A DNA stretch of 64,000 nt from Pantoea sp. Cy-639 (GTDB taxonomy: Bacteria; Pseudomonadota; Gammaproteobacteria; Pseudomonadales; Pseudomonadaceae), in NCBI RefSeq assembly GCF_011752525.1, contig NZ_VWXI01000003.1, forward strand, positions 248,001 to 312,000, in the 5' to 3' direction. Positions 50,390 to 59,717 of this stretch are shown in pieces. Numbering within the stretch: position 1 is the first letter of the stretch; every line of letters begins with the position of its first letter. Made by a program: the position numbers and the translations under genes. The notes under the pieces were generated by a model, which was not told where the DNA came from, did no database searches, and worked only from the letters and a program-made list of their open reading frames with translations.

Positions 50390-51355
50390 ATGCCCAGCCC
50401 ACGTCGTGCCGTGTTCCTCGATCACCAGTCCCTGGACCTGGGGGATCTCGACCTCTCGCCGTTGCGCGATCAGTTCGACGAACTGCAGCTATACCCTGCC
50501 ACCGCGCCCGAGCAGGTTGCCGAGCGGCTACGGGGCGCCGTCGCGGTGGTCAGCAACAAGGTGATGCTCGACGCCGCGGCGCTGGCCGCCAACCCGCAGC
50601 TCAAGCTGATTCTGGTGGCCGCCACCGGCACCAACAATGTCGACCTGGCCGCTGCCCGCGCGCAGGGCATCACCGTGTGCAATTGCCAGGGCTACGGCAC
50701 ACCCTCGGTGGCCCAGCACACCTTGGCCCTGCTGCTGGCCCTGGCCACCCGGCTGTGCGACTACAACCAGGCGGTGGCTGCCGGCCAATGGGCCAAGGCC
50801 AGCCAGTTCTGTCTGCTGGACTTCCCCATCGTCGAGCTGGAGGGCAAGACTCTCGGGCTCCTCGGCCACGGTGAACTCGGCGGCGCGGTGGCCCGGCTGG
50901 CCGAGGCGTTCGGCATGCGCGTGCTGAGCGGGCAGATTCCTGGTCGCCCGCCTCGCGCCGAGCGCCTGCCACTGGAGGAACTGCTGCCCCAGGTCGACGC
51001 ACTGACCCTGCACTGCCCACTCAACGAGCAGACCCGGCACATGCTCGGCGCTCGCGAACTGGCCCTGCTCAAGCCTGGCGCACTGGTGGTCAACACCGCC
51101 CGTGGCGGCCTGATCGACGAGCAGGCGCTGGCCGACGCCCTGCGTAGCGGCCACCTGGGCGGTGTGGCCACCGACGTGCTCAGCGTCGAGCCCCCCGTGG
51201 GTGGCAACCCGCTGCTGGCGGCGGACATTCCCCGCCTGGTCATCACCCCGCACAGCGCCTGGGGCGCGGTGGAGTCGCGCCAGCGCATCGTCGGCCAGCT
51301 CGGCGAAAACGCCCAGGCCTGGTTCGCCGGCCAGCCACGGCGAGTGGTCGGCTGA
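50390..51355 (+). CDS. D-2-hydroxyacid dehydrogenase (glycerate/hydroxypyruvate type)
   Basis: NAD(P)-dependent dehydrogenase, 321 aa. Rossmann motif LGLLGHGELGG (GxGxxG), catalytic Arg in NTARGGLID, Glu in SVEPP and His in TPHSAWG. Sequence type fits D-glycerate dehydrogenase/hydroxypyruvate reductase HprA, the substrate being inferred. Start at 50390 with GGAG six bases before; the adjacent ligase is divergent. The 186-bp gap has no notable repeats. Confidence 0.92.
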   Translation: MPSPRRAVFLDHQSLDLGDLDLSPLRDQFDELQLYPATAPEQVAERLRGAVAVVSNKVMLDAAALAANPQLKLILVAATGTNNVDLAAARAQGITVCNCQGYGTPSVAQHTLALLLALATRLCDYNQAVAAGQWAKASQFCLLDFPIVELEGKTLGLLGHGELGGAVARLAEAFGMRVLSGQIPGRPPRAERLPLEELLPQVDALTLHCPLNEQTRHMLGARELALLKPGALVVNTARGGLIDEQALADALRSGHLGGVATDVLSVEPPVGGNPLLAADIPRLVITPHSAWGAVESRQRIVGQLGENAQAWFAGQPRRVVG

Positions 51356-51406
51356 TCCAGCGAAGCCTCTGGTACACTGCGCCACTTTTTTCAGGAGGCG
51401 TCGTCC

Positions 51407-52405
51407 ATGGACCCGCGCAGTGAAGTGTTGCTCCGCCAGGCAGAGCTGTTCCAGGGCCCGCTGCTGATCGCAGGCGCTCCCGCCGACGGCCTGCTCGGTC
51501 AACTGCCCGCAGCCCATGCCTGGACCTGGCACGCGGGCGACCAGGCCCTGCTGGAAAGTCGCTTCAGCGGGCGCAGCCACTATGGCGTCGAGGTGCCCGC
51601 GGTCGACTTCGAGGCCGCGGTGCTGTTCCTGCCCAAGTCCCGCGAACTGGCGGCCTACCTGCTCAACGCCCTGGCTTCGCGCCTGGCCGGGCGCATGCTG
51701 TACCTGGTGGGCGAAAAGCGCGGCGGCATCGAGGGCGCGGCCAAACAGCTGCAGGCACTGGGCAAGCCTCGCAAGCTCGACAGCGCCCGGCATTGCCAGC
51801 TGTGGCAGGTGAGCGTGGATAACGCACCTCTGGCCAAGCCGCTGGAAAGCCTGGCCGAGCGTTTCGAGCTGGCGCTCGAGGACGGTCCACTGCAGGTGAT
51901 CAGCCTGCCGGGGGTGTTCAGCCACGGCCGCCTGGACAAGGGCAGCGCCTTGCTGCTGGAACACCTCGATGGCCTGCCCGTCGGTCATGTGCTGGACTTC
52001 GGCTGTGGCGCCGGAGTGCTCGGCGCGACGGTCAAGCGGCGTTATCCACAGAGCCGGGTAACCTTGCTCGACGTGGATGCCTTCGCGGTCGCCGCCAGTC
52101 GCCTGACCCTCGCCGCCAACGGCCTGGAAGGCGATGTGATCAGCGGTGACGGCATCGATGCGGCACCGACCGGGCTGGCCCTGATCCTGAGCAATCCACC
52201 GTTCCACACCGGGGTCCACACCGATTACCAGGCGTCGGAAAACCTGCTGAAAAAATGCAGCCAACATCTGCAAAGAGGCGGAGAAATGCGGATCGTCGCC
52301 AACAGTTTCCTGCGCTACCAGCCGTTGATCGAAGGGGCGCTGGGCAATTGCGAGATACGCGCCGAGGCACAAGGCTTTCGCATCTACCGGGCAACACGCG
52401 GATAA
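51407..52405 (+). CDS. rsmC: 16S rRNA m2G1207 methyltransferase RsmC
   Basis: 332 aa SAM-dependent methyltransferase modifying 16S rRNA G1207 in the 30S subunit. N-terminal half is the non-catalytic domain of RsmC; the C-terminal half has SAM motif [13 protein letters not shown] and catalytic [18 protein letters not shown] is eight bases before the ATG at 51407. It ends 247 bp before the next start; that gap holds a riboswitch-like leader. Confidence 0.93.
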   Translation: MDPRSEVLLRQAELFQGPLLIAGAPADGLLGQLPAAHAWTWHAGDQALLESRFSGRSHYGVEVPAVDFEAAVLFLPKSRELAAYLLNALASRLAGRMLYLVGEKRGGIEGAAKQLQALGKPRKLDSARHCQLWQVSVDNAPLAKPLESLAERFELALEDGPLQVISLPGVFSHGRLDKGSALLLEHLDGLPVGHVLDFGCGAGVLGATVKRRYPQSRVTLLDVDAFAVAASRLTLAANGLEGDVISGDGIDAAPTGLALILSNPPFHTGVHTDYQASENLLKKCSQHLQRGGEMRIVANSFLRYQPLIEGALGNCEIRAEAQGFRIYRATRG

Positions 52406-52448
52406 AAACGGGGCTTGCCGAATGCGTTCGGCATAGGCAGAATCCGCT

Positions 52449-52630
52449 CCGTCCTAGGGGAGTAGTCTCCCGCGAGTGCCCTGCTCGCCCGGCACGCGTC
52501 AACACACTTGGCCCACAGGCCATGGCGCGTGCGACCCACGATCTGCACAGACAGATCCAGGGTTTGACAAGACCTATGACACGCACACCTTACCCGGGGC
52601 GGGGAGGTCGTACGTGTCATAGCCGTGTCG
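52449..52630 (+). promoter_or_regulatory. yybP-ykoY-type (Mn2+) riboswitch leader
   Basis: The leader contains CCTAGGGGAGTAGTCTCCCG near its 5' end (52454-52473), a long Y/G-rich aptamer-like body, and GACAAGACCTATGACACG followed about 30 bases later by GTGTCATAG (stem 52574-52582 with 52614-52622). The GGGGAGTAG block and GACAAGACC are what I recall of the yybP-ykoY class (RF00080), which binds Mn2+ and precedes Mn exporters. It ends about 20 bp before a GDT1/MneA-type gene, the expected target. Identification rests on memory of the motif; a covariance search would settle it. Confidence 0.75.
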
Positions 52631-52652
52631 ACCCGCCCCCGTAGGAATCCTG

Positions 52653-53240
52653 ATGCTGGAATCTCTGCTCGTCCCCACCGCCATCGTTGCCCTCGCCGAA
52701 ATCGGCGACAAGACGCAGTTGCTCGCGCTCATCCTCGCGGCCCGCTTCCGCAAACCCTGGCCGATCATCGCCGGGATCATCGCCGCCACCCTGGCCAACC
52801 ATGCGGCGGCCGGTGCTGTCGGCGCCTGGGTCAGCAGTTTCTTCACCGAATCGGTGCTGCACTGGATCCTCGCGGCGAGCTTCACCGCCACCGCCCTGTG
52901 GACGCTGGTACCGGACAAGATGGACGATGACGAAACCAGCAACGCCCGCCGCTTCGGGCCGTTCCTGACCACCCTGATCGCGTTCTTCCTGGCCGAGATC
53001 GGCGACAAGACCCAGGTCGCCACGGTGATGCTGGCGGCCCAGTATCCACACCTGATCATGGTGATCCTCGGTACCACCCTGGGCATGCTGATCGCCAACG
53101 TGCCGGTGGTGCTGGCCGGCAACTTCGCGGCGGAGAAACTGCCGCTGGCGCTGATCCGTCGCCTGGCGGCCGCGGCGTTCTTCGTGCTGGCCGTCGTCGC
53201 GGTGTACTCGGCGATGAAGACCAGTGGCTGGATTGGCTGA
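52653..53240 (+). CDS. TMEM165/GDT1 family transporter (MneA-like Mn exporter)
   Basis: 195 aa membrane protein of the UPF0016/GDT1 family. Two copies of the family's hallmark motif, ALAEIGDKTQLLALILA and FLAEIGDKTQVATVML, in two repeated halves of three TM helices each. In bacteria such proteins (MneA/MntX) export Mn2+; the riboswitch leader supports this. AGGAA is at about 52641. Confidence 0.93.
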   Translation: MLESLLVPTAIVALAEIGDKTQLLALILAARFRKPWPIIAGIIAATLANHAAAGAVGAWVSSFFTESVLHWILAASFTATALWTLVPDKMDDDETSNARRFGPFLTTLIAFFLAEIGDKTQVATVMLAAQYPHLIMVILGTTLGMLIANVPVVLAGNFAAEKLPLALIRRLAAAAFFVLAVVAVYSAMKTSGWIG

Positions 53241-53306
53241 CTGCCCCCCCTGACGGCAAGCGCCAGACTCGCCGGCGCCGGCAAGGATCGCGTCAGCCTT
53301 TGCAAG

Positions 53307-53328
53307 GGTGGGCAAGGACTTGCCCACC
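53307..53328. terminator. Hairpin between convergent mneA-like and M48 genes
   Basis: GGTGGGCAAG-GA-CTTGCCCACC, a 10-bp perfect stem, 67-88 bp after the transporter stop and 12 bp after the M48 gene stop (minus strand). No T-run. Confidence 0.55.
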
Positions 53329-53339
53329 TGTAGGCAGAC

Positions 53340-54155
53340 TTACTTCTTCGCGGCCTGGTACAGCGGCATCACTTTGGGAATGGCCGCCTGCAGCGAGGCG
53401 ATCCGGCTGGCGGAGGCCGGGTGGGTGCTCATGAACTCGGGCGGCGCACCTTCGGAGGCCTTGCTCATCTTGTTCCACAGGGTGATCGCGGCGTTCGGGT
53501 CGTAGCCGGCGCGGGCCGACAGTTCAAGGCCAATCAGGTCGGCTTCGTTCTCGTTGGCGCGGCTGTTGGGCAGGGTCATGGAGTAGTTCACCACGGTGTC
53601 GGCCAGCGCCATGCTGTCCTGGCCGAGGCCGAAGATGGCGCTGGCGCCCTGGCGGGCCATTTCCACGCCGTAGGCCTTGGACATCGCCTCGCGACCATGC
53701 TCGCGCAGGGCGTGGGCGATCTCGTGGCCCATCACCGCGGCGATCTCGGCATCGGTGAGCTTGAGCTGGTCGATCAGCCCGGTGTAGACGATGATCTTGC
53801 CACCCGGGCCGCAGTTGGCGTTGAGCTCGTCGCTCTTGATCACGTTGACTTCCCATTTCCACTGCGCGGCATCCGGCCGGAACTGTGGCGCCTGGGCGAT
53901 CAGCCGGTCGGCGATGGCCTGCACCCGCCGGGCGTCGGCGCTGCTCTTGTCCAGCGCGCCTTTGCTCGACGCCTCGCCGAGGGTCTGCTGGTACGACTGG
54001 GCATACATCTGGTTGACCTCATCGGTCGAGAGCATGCTGAACATGTATTGCTTGCGCTCGACGCCGACGGCCCCACCGCTGGTGGTATTGACCGCCTGGC
54101 AGCCACCCAGCAGGACACTGGCACTCAGCAGGCTGACAACGAATGACTTACGCAT
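53340..54155 (-). CDS. M48-family metalloprotease lipoprotein
   Basis: 271 aa. Signal peptide with lipobox LGGC (Cys19), so membrane-anchored. Zinc motif HEIAH (144-148) in MGHEIAHALREHGREAM, third ligand in ENEADLIGLELSARAG. Resembles LoiP/YcaL-type M48B outer-membrane proteases involved in envelope quality control. Complete active site. ATG at 54155, AGGGAG eight bases before. Confidence 0.94.
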   Translation of the reverse strand: MRKSFVVSLLSASVLLGGCQAVNTTSGGAVGVERKQYMFSMLSTDEVNQMYAQSYQQTLGEASSKGALDKSSADARRVQAIADRLIAQAPQFRPDAAQWKWEVNVIKSDELNANCGPGGKIIVYTGLIDQLKLTDAEIAAVMGHEIAHALREHGREAMSKAYGVEMARQGASAIFGLGQDSMALADTVVNYSMTLPNSRANENEADLIGLELSARAGYDPNAAITLWNKMSKASEGAPPEFMSTHPASASRIASLQAAIPKVMPLYQAAKK

Positions 54156-54305
54156 TTGAACACTCCCTTTTTACGTGCCGCGTATCCTAGGGCCAGACGC
54201 CCGCCCCCGCCATAGCCGCAGGGAAGATTTCTCCACCCCCCTCATGCTTTCGTATTACCCCGCCGATAACCCCTGAACACGACCCCCTTGTGCGCGGAGC
54301 TTTTC

Positions 54306-56447
54306 ATGAAGTTCAAGTCGATCCAGTTTTCCGTGGCAGCCCTGGCCGGCGCCATCGTGCTGAGCATTGTCGCAGCCTTGGTGCTGTATGCCGTCTATGC
54401 CGGCGAACGTACCCAGGCCCTGGTGCAGCAGCGTACCCAGCAGCAATTCGAAAACGTGATCGAACAGCGCCTATCGGCCCTGGCGCGCACCCAGGTGAGC
54501 GAAATCCAGCGGCGCCTGGAAGCCCCGTTGTCGATCGCCCGCGGCCTGGCCACCAGCAACGCCATGCTCGGCATGCAAGGCGCCGATGGCCGTCCGCTGC
54601 TGCGCATCGACCGCGAGCAGTTGATCAACCAGCTCAAACGCACCGTGGAGGTCAACCCGACGGTGCTCGGTGCCTATCTGGGCTGGGAACCCAACGCCCT
54701 CGACCATGACGACGCCCGCTACGTCGGCAGCCACCAGATCGGTATCGACAGCGCCAGCGGGCGCTTCCTGCCCTGGTGGTTCCGCAATGGCGACGGCAGC
54801 CTCGGCCAGGACAAGCTGGCCGATGTCGACGACCGTACGGTCCTGGCCACCGGCGTGCGCGCCAGCGAGTACTACCTGTGCCCTAAAGAGTCGAAGAAAG
54901 GCTGCGTGATCGACCCGGCCCCCTACAAGGTCGGCGACAAGACGGTCATGCTCGCCTCGTTCGTCGAACCGATCATGATCGATGGCCAGTTCCAGGGCAT
55001 GGCCGGGGCCGACCTGTCGGTGAACTTCATCCAGGACCTGCTCAATGCCGCCGACCGCCAGCTGTATGACGGTGCCGGCGAACTGGCCCTGGTGTCGAGC
55101 AACGGTCGTCTGGTCGCCTATACCCGGGATCCGGCGAAGTTCGGCGAAAAAGCCAGCGATGTGCTCGACAGCGAGGAGGCCGCCACACTGAAGAGCCTGA
55201 CCGGTGAAGACCTGCACTATGAAGTCGACCCGGACAAGGACCGCATCGAGCTCTATCTGCCGTTCAAGGTCGCCAGCACCGATGCACGCTGGACCCTGCT
55301 GCTGGAACTGCCGCTGAGCACGGTCATGGCCGATGTCCACGCGCTGCAGAACGACCTGGCCGACCAGCGTCGCACCGACATCACCGGCATGACCCTGGTC
55401 GGCCTGGCCATCGCCGCCGTCGGTCTGCTGGTGATCTGGCTGCTGGCCGTGGGCATCGCCCGCCCGCTGCGTCAGATGGTGGCCATGCTCGACGATATCG
55501 CCCAGGGCGAAGGTGACCTGACTCGCCGCCTGCAAAGCGACCGGGCCGACGAACTGGGTGCCATCGCCACGGGCTTCAATACCTTCCTGGCCAAGCTGCA
55601 GGCAATGATCAGCCAGGTGGTCAGTTCGGTGCAGAAAGTCAGCGACTCCTCGGAACACACCGCCGATATCGCCATCCGCACCAACCAGGGCGTGCACAAG
55701 CAAATGGCCGAGATCGACCAGGTGGCCACTGCCGTGCACGAAATGACCGCCACCGCCCAGGACGTGGCACGCAATGCCACGCAAGCGGCCCAGGCCGCCA
55801 GCGAGGCCGACCGCGCCGCCAACCAGGGCCTGGATATTGTCCGCGATACCTCCGAGTCGATCAGCGCCCTGGCTGCCGAGATCGGCCGCGCGGTCACCGT
55901 GGTTCAGGACCTGGCGCGCGACAGCGAGAACATCAATGCCATCCTCGTGGCCATCCGCGCCATTGCCGAACAGACCAACCTGCTGGCCCTCAACGCCGCC
56001 ATCGAGGCCGCCCGTGCCGGCGAGCAAGGCCGAGGCTTCGCCGTGGTCGCCGACGAGGTGCGCAACCTGGCGCAGAAAACCCAGCAGGCCACCGAAGAAA
56101 TCCAGCAGATGATCCAGCAACTGCAACAGGGCACCCGCGAAGTGGTCAGGGTGATGGAGGACAGCCAGGGCAAGACCGATGTCAGCGTGCTGCAGGCCAG
56201 CCGTGCCGCCGAATCGCTGGAAAGCATCACCCAGGCCGTGTCGGTGATCAACGACATGAACACCCAGATCGCCAGCGCCGCCGAAGAACAGAGCGCGGTA
56301 GCCGAGGACATCAATCGCAACGTGATCAACATCGGCCAGGTGGCGGGTGAAGTGGCCGGTGGCGCGGATGAGTCGAGCCAGGCGAGCGCCGAGCTGACCA
56401 AGCTGGCCGAACAGCAGCGGCGACTGATCAATCAGTTCAGGGTGTAA
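54306..56447 (+). CDS. Methyl-accepting chemotaxis protein with dCache sensor
   Basis: 713 aa. TM1 about residues 10-32, a periplasmic dCache domain (about 33-365) with [20 protein letters not shown] and [14 protein letters not shown] strands, TM2 about 375-398, HAMP, then a signalling hairpin ([20 protein letters not shown]). Length and layout recall P. aeruginosa TlpQ/CtpM-type receptors for amines or acids, but the ligand is not readable. ATG at 54306 has GGAG six bases before. Confidence 0.92.
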   Translation: MKFKSIQFSVAALAGAIVLSIVAALVLYAVYAGERTQALVQQRTQQQFENVIEQRLSALARTQVSEIQRRLEAPLSIARGLATSNAMLGMQGADGRPLLRIDREQLINQLKRTVEVNPTVLGAYLGWEPNALDHDDARYVGSHQIGIDSASGRFLPWWFRNGDGSLGQDKLADVDDRTVLATGVRASEYYLCPKESKKGCVIDPAPYKVGDKTVMLASFVEPIMIDGQFQGMAGADLSVNFIQDLLNAADRQLYDGAGELALVSSNGRLVAYTRDPAKFGEKASDVLDSEEAATLKSLTGEDLHYEVDPDKDRIELYLPFKVASTDARWTLLLELPLSTVMADVHALQNDLADQRRTDITGMTLVGLAIAAVGLLVIWLLAVGIARPLRQMVAMLDDIAQGEGDLTRRLQSDRADELGAIATGFNTFLAKLQAMISQVVSSVQKVSDSSEHTADIAIRTNQGVHKQMAEIDQVATAVHEMTATAQDVARNATQAAQAASEADRAANQGLDIVRDTSESISALAAEIGRAVTVVQDLARDSENINAILVAIRAIAEQTNLLALNAAIEAARAGEQGRGFAVVADEVRNLAQKTQQATEEIQQMIQQLQQGTREVVRVMEDSQGKTDVSVLQASRAAESLESITQAVSVINDMNTQIASAAEEQSAVAEDINRNVINIGQVAGEVAGGADESSQASAELTKLAEQQRRLINQFRV

Positions 56448-56487
56448 GGCCCCGCTGGGGCCAGCCTTGCTGGCGAAACATGCGCAT

Positions 56488-56508
56488 GGAGCCGGCTTCG
56501 CCGGCTCC
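56488..56508. terminator. Hairpin between convergent genes
   Basis: GGAGCCGG-CTTCG-CCGGCTCC, an 8-9-bp perfect stem between the convergent chemoreceptor and SRAP genes; T-poor. Confidence 0.6.
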
Positions 56509-56536
56509 TGCAACTTGCGCGGGATACCTCGGTACC

Positions 56537-57157
56537 TCAGGCGGGAGTGAGGCACTCCGGCCCGTCGAGCTTCGGGTCATTGACGAAGTACGCCAAGGCA
56601 CGCTCGCGCAGCGTGCCCGGTGGCTTGGCCAGCAGCTCGTGAAGACGTGGCAGCGGCGTGTCCGGATCGAGCCAGATCGCCTGCTCCGCCTCATCCAGGA
56701 TCAACGGTCGACGCTGATTCATCGCCGCCTGGGTGATCACCGCGCAACTCAGCCAGACCTGCTCCTGTACCGGATAGGCCTCCCATACACCAGCGAAGAA
56801 CAGCGACGCGCCCTCCCCCGGGGTCACCCAATACGGACGCTTGCGCGCGGTGCCGCGCCATTCATAGAAACCGTTGGCGGGTATCAGGCAGCGCCGTTGG
56901 CGCAAGCCATCGCGAAACATTGGCTGCTCGGCGAGGGTTTCCGCCCGGGCCTGGGCCGGGGTGCGGGACAGGTCGGTGAGCCAGGCCGGGGTCAGCCCCC
57001 AGCGGGCGCTGGCCAGTTGCAACTGGCCATCGAGACGGCGCTGGATCAATACCGAGGCGCCAGGCGAGATATTCCATTGGGCCTGCTGGCCCGGGGGAAA
57101 TCCCGGCAGGCCGGCGAAAGCCTGGGACCAGCGAAACAGGGCGAAGCGTCCACACAT
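56537..57157 (-). CDS. SRAP-domain protein (YedK/HMCES-like), divergent active site
   Basis: 206 aa. HMCES/YedK proteins crosslink to abasic sites in single-stranded DNA through Cys2. Here MCGRFALF keeps Cys2, and GFYEW keeps the Glu. However, the segment that carries the conserved His (IHDRRPLVL in E. coli YedK) is shortened to AMNQRRPLIL, so the His is absent, and the usual INAR Asn is replaced (AQARAET). Cys2 adduct formation may persist while reversal/catalysis changes. Start ATG at 57157 so that Cys is residue 2. Alternative: a paralogue with another role. Confidence 0.88.
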   Translation of the reverse strand: MCGRFALFRWSQAFAGLPGFPPGQQAQWNISPGASVLIQRRLDGQLQLASARWGLTPAWLTDLSRTPAQARAETLAEQPMFRDGLRQRRCLIPANGFYEWRGTARKRPYWVTPGEGASLFFAGVWEAYPVQEQVWLSCAVITQAAMNQRRPLILDEAEQAIWLDPDTPLPRLHELLAKPPGTLRERALAYFVNDPKLDGPECLTPA

Positions 57158-57170
57158 GGGCGAAATAAAC

Positions 57171-57431
57171 CTAGCAGATCAGGGTTCCGGGGTAACTCTC
57201 CGGTTCGTCGCCGGCAAGTGGCTGGGCGGCATTGTACGCGTCGATCAGCTGTCGCGCGTAGCCAGCCTGTTCGTCCGCTACCGCCAGGCCAAGCAGGCCT
57301 TGCATCGGCAACTCGCCAGCCGCCCCGATCAGGTCGCGGCCGACCAGGTGCACCGCGACGCCTTCGCTGGCCAGCATGTCCACCAGCATCTGCGCCTCCA
57401 GCAGGCTTTCCGGCTCGTAGATCCGTCGCAT
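57171..57431 (-). CDS. DUF2007-type small protein
   Basis: 86 aa. MRRIYEPESLLEAQMLVDML followed by GVAVHLVGRDLIGAAGELPM is the DUF2007 (putative prokaryotic signal-transducing) pattern. Start at 57431, whose ATG overlaps the TGA of the next upstream gene by one base (TGATG), so translation is coupled. Function unknown. Confidence 0.85.
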   Translation of the reverse strand: MRRIYEPESLLEAQMLVDMLASEGVAVHLVGRDLIGAAGELPMQGLLGLAVADEQAGYARQLIDAYNAAQPLAGDEPESYPGTLIC

Positions 57432-57613
57432 CAGTCGTTCTCGCCGTAGACATCGAGCATCCATTCGTCGCCATGTACCTGCAGTACAAAGCGAATAGGC
57501 TTGCAGCAGACTTGGCAGTCTTCGATATATTCCTGATCACCGCCGGACAGATCCACCGTCGTCTCGACTTCTTCACCACAATAAGGGCAATCGTAGATCG
57601 CAGTCTCCAGCAT
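57431..57613 (-). CDS. CPXCG-motif cysteine-rich protein
   Basis: 60 aa zinc-ribbon-like protein: CPYCG at about residue 9 and CQVCCKPI at about 33, with an acidic GDQEY stretch between. Matches the CPXCG family of unknown function. Shares its stop with the DUF2007 start and precedes it in a two-gene unit. Confidence 0.85.
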   Translation of the reverse strand: MLETAIYDCPYCGEEVETTVDLSGGDQEYIEDCQVCCKPIRFVLQVHGDEWMLDVYGEND

Positions 57614-57735
57614 CGCGGCCTCCCGAGTGACTTGTGCGTATAATTGCCGGTCTGTTTACAGGGTCTGTGTGTGTCCGAGCCGTTTTTCGGACCCCGTCCC
57701 TACTTTATTACCCTAGCCGTTTCCAACAAGAGAGC

Positions 57736-58905
57736 ATGATGGGCGAATTCGATGCCATCCGACCCTACGACGACGCTGAAGTGCCTGCTGTTCTGGCACG
57801 CCTGCTCAGCGATCCGGCATTCCTCGATATCCTCACCCACTTCCGCTTCCCGCGCGCGGCGGGCGCCTTCGGCTGGCTGCTCAAACCGCTGATCGCCCGG
57901 CGCCTGCGCCAGGAGTTCGCTGGCGTCAAATGCGTCTCCACGCTACAGGACAAGGTCGAGTACTACGTCGACCGGACCATCGACCGCGCCACCGACGGCG
58001 TCACCTACAGCGGCGTCGAACAGCTCAAGTCCGGTACCGCCTACCTGTTCCTGGCCAACCACCGCGACATCGTCATGGACCCGGCCTTCGTCAACTACGC
58101 CGTCTACCACGCCGGCCTGCCGACGCCACGCATCGCCATTGGCGACAACCTGCTGCAAAAACCGTTCGTCAGCGACATGATGCGGCTGAACAAGAGCTTC
58201 ATCGTGCACCGTTCGATCAGCGGCCGCCGCGAGAAGCTGGCCGCCTACCAGCTGCTGTCGGCCTACATCAACCACTCGATCCGCCATGATTGCGTGTCGA
58301 TCTGGATCGCCCAGGCCGAGGGCCGGGCCAAGGACGGCGACGACCGTACCGATTCGGCGATCCTCAAGATGTTCCACATGAGCCGCAAGGACGAGCCGTT
58401 CGGTACCGTGATCCAGGACCTGAACCTGATTCCGGTCTCTATCAGCTACGAGTACGACCCTTGCGACCTGGCCAAGGCTCGCGAGTTGTACATCCGCGCC
58501 ACCACCGGCAGCTACAAGAAGGCCCCGGGCGAGGACGACAACAGCATCGCCCAGGGCATCACCGGCTACAAAGGCCGGGTACACATCAACTTCGCCCCGC
58601 CGGTGACCGAATACCACGAGGACACCAAGCAACTGGCGCTGGCCATCGACCAGCAGATCCTCGGCGGCTACCGGCTGTTCCCGGTGCACTACCTGGCCTA
58701 CGCGATGTGGGCGGAAAAGGACACGACACTGGCAGTGCCCGGCGCCGAGAAACTGTTCCCGGCCGACGAGCTGGCCAAGGCCAGGGAAGAGTGGCAACGG
58801 CGCCTGGACGCCTGCCCGGTGGAACACCAGCCGTACCTGGTGCAGCAGTATGCGACGCCGGTCCGTAATCAGTACCAGGTCAAGCGCGAACCTGCTTCCG
58901 CCTGA
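57736..58905 (+). CDS. Glycerol-3-phosphate/1-acylglycerol-3-phosphate acyltransferase
   Basis: 389 aa, no signal peptide. LPLAT-like catalytic segment FLANHRDIVMDPAF (about residue 110) with an HRDIVMD block that is one residue longer than the classic HX4D, and IGDNLLQKPFVSDMMRLNKSF and FIVHRSISGRRE downstream. Likely transfers an acyl group to a lysophospholipid or glycerol phosphate. Two ATGs in tandem at 57736 and 57739; the first is used here. Weak Shine-Dalgarno (AAGAGAG). Confidence 0.88.
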   Translation: MMGEFDAIRPYDDAEVPAVLARLLSDPAFLDILTHFRFPRAAGAFGWLLKPLIARRLRQEFAGVKCVSTLQDKVEYYVDRTIDRATDGVTYSGVEQLKSGTAYLFLANHRDIVMDPAFVNYAVYHAGLPTPRIAIGDNLLQKPFVSDMMRLNKSFIVHRSISGRREKLAAYQLLSAYINHSIRHDCVSIWIAQAEGRAKDGDDRTDSAILKMFHMSRKDEPFGTVIQDLNLIPVSISYEYDPCDLAKARELYIRATTGSYKKAPGEDDNSIAQGITGYKGRVHINFAPPVTEYHEDTKQLALAIDQQILGGYRLFPVHYLAYAMWAEKDTTLAVPGAEKLFPADELAKAREEWQRRLDACPVEHQPYLVQQYATPVRNQYQVKREPASA

Positions 58906-58917
58906 AACGGGAGCTCG

Positions 58918-58970
58918 CTGCCCCGCGATGCGTTGACTGGCACCAGCCTTGCCGGTGATCGCGGGGCAAG
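58918..58970. repeat. Inverted REP pair
   Basis: GCCCCGCGAT (58920-58929) and ATCGCGGGGC (58958-58967) are perfect reverse complements, the REP core in opposite orientation, between the acyltransferase stop and the next gene. Confidence 0.75.
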
Positions 58971-59016
58971 TCCCATCAGCGTCCTGCGCGCCCTCTACAG
59001 GGCAGGCATCGGGCCT

Positions 59017-59277
59017 TCAGATCCGGGTACTGAACCAGGACAGCAGCAAGGCCATCGCCAGGCAGGCAAAACCGAGAATGTAGAAGTAGCGCGGTACCCG
59101 CTGCCCGAGGGTATCCACCACGCCTTCGTCCACGGCCAGGCGTTCGCGGGCCACCGTCTCTCGCCGCCGGGCGCTGTGCAGCAGCAACCCGCCCGGGCAG
59201 GTGATCAGCAGGGCCAACAGATTGATCAGCTTGGCCGGATGGGCGGCCAGAAAGCCCCAGAGCATTTGCAACGACAT
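59017..59277 (-). CDS. Small two-TM membrane protein
   Basis: 86 aa, hydrophobic segments at about residues 14-32 and 66-83 flanking a charged loop (ARRRETVARERLAVDE). No family recognised. ATG at 59277. Convergent with the acyltransferase. Confidence 0.65.
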   Translation of the reverse strand: MSLQMLWGFLAAHPAKLINLLALLITCPGGLLLHSARRRETVARERLAVDEGVVDTLGQRVPRYFYILGFACLAMALLLSWFSTRI

Positions 59278-59436
59278 TGCGCGACCTCGGTATCACGTGC
59301 GGCAAAGCCCGGCATTCTACCCAAGCACTGGCCCGACGCCGTGACTTTGCGACCAGCAGTCGGTTTAATTTCATCTGTCACACGCTCGTCATCAAGGCAG
59401 GCCACCCTGTCGGCCTTCCACTGACCGGAGCTTGAC

Positions 59437-59643
59437 ATGCTGCACGCCGAAAACCAGGACCGCCTCTACCTCGTTACCCAGAGCGATGAACAACAGGCAC
59501 TGATCGACGGCTTCGCCATCAACGTCCAGGATCGCCAATGGCTGGTGTATTGCGCGCTGGGCGGGCACACCCACGACGATCTGCCTGAAGTCGACCTGGG
59601 GACCGGAATCAGCCTGCTGGACTTCCACGTCCAGGCCGCCTGA
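59437..59643 (+). CDS. Small hypothetical protein
   Basis: 68 aa, no cysteine-rich or membrane feature; starts MLHAENQDRLYLVTQ with GGAG seven bases upstream and ends in front of a strong terminator. No family recognised. Soluble, acidic. Confidence 0.6.
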   Translation: MLHAENQDRLYLVTQSDEQQALIDGFAINVQDRQWLVYCALGGHTHDDLPEVDLGTGISLLDFHVQAA

Positions 59644-59670
59644 GCCCTATTCCTTGCTGACTCGGCCAAT

Positions 59671-59700
59671 AAAAAACCCGCTGCCAGGCAGCGGGTTTTT
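59671..59700. terminator. Bidirectional Rho-independent terminator
   Basis: A6-CCCGCTGCC / GGCAGCGGG-T5, a 9-bp stem with A/T runs on both sides, between the small gene (+) and the YajG-like lipoprotein (-). Confidence 0.92.
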
Positions 59701-59717
59701 CTGATGCCACGAAACGC

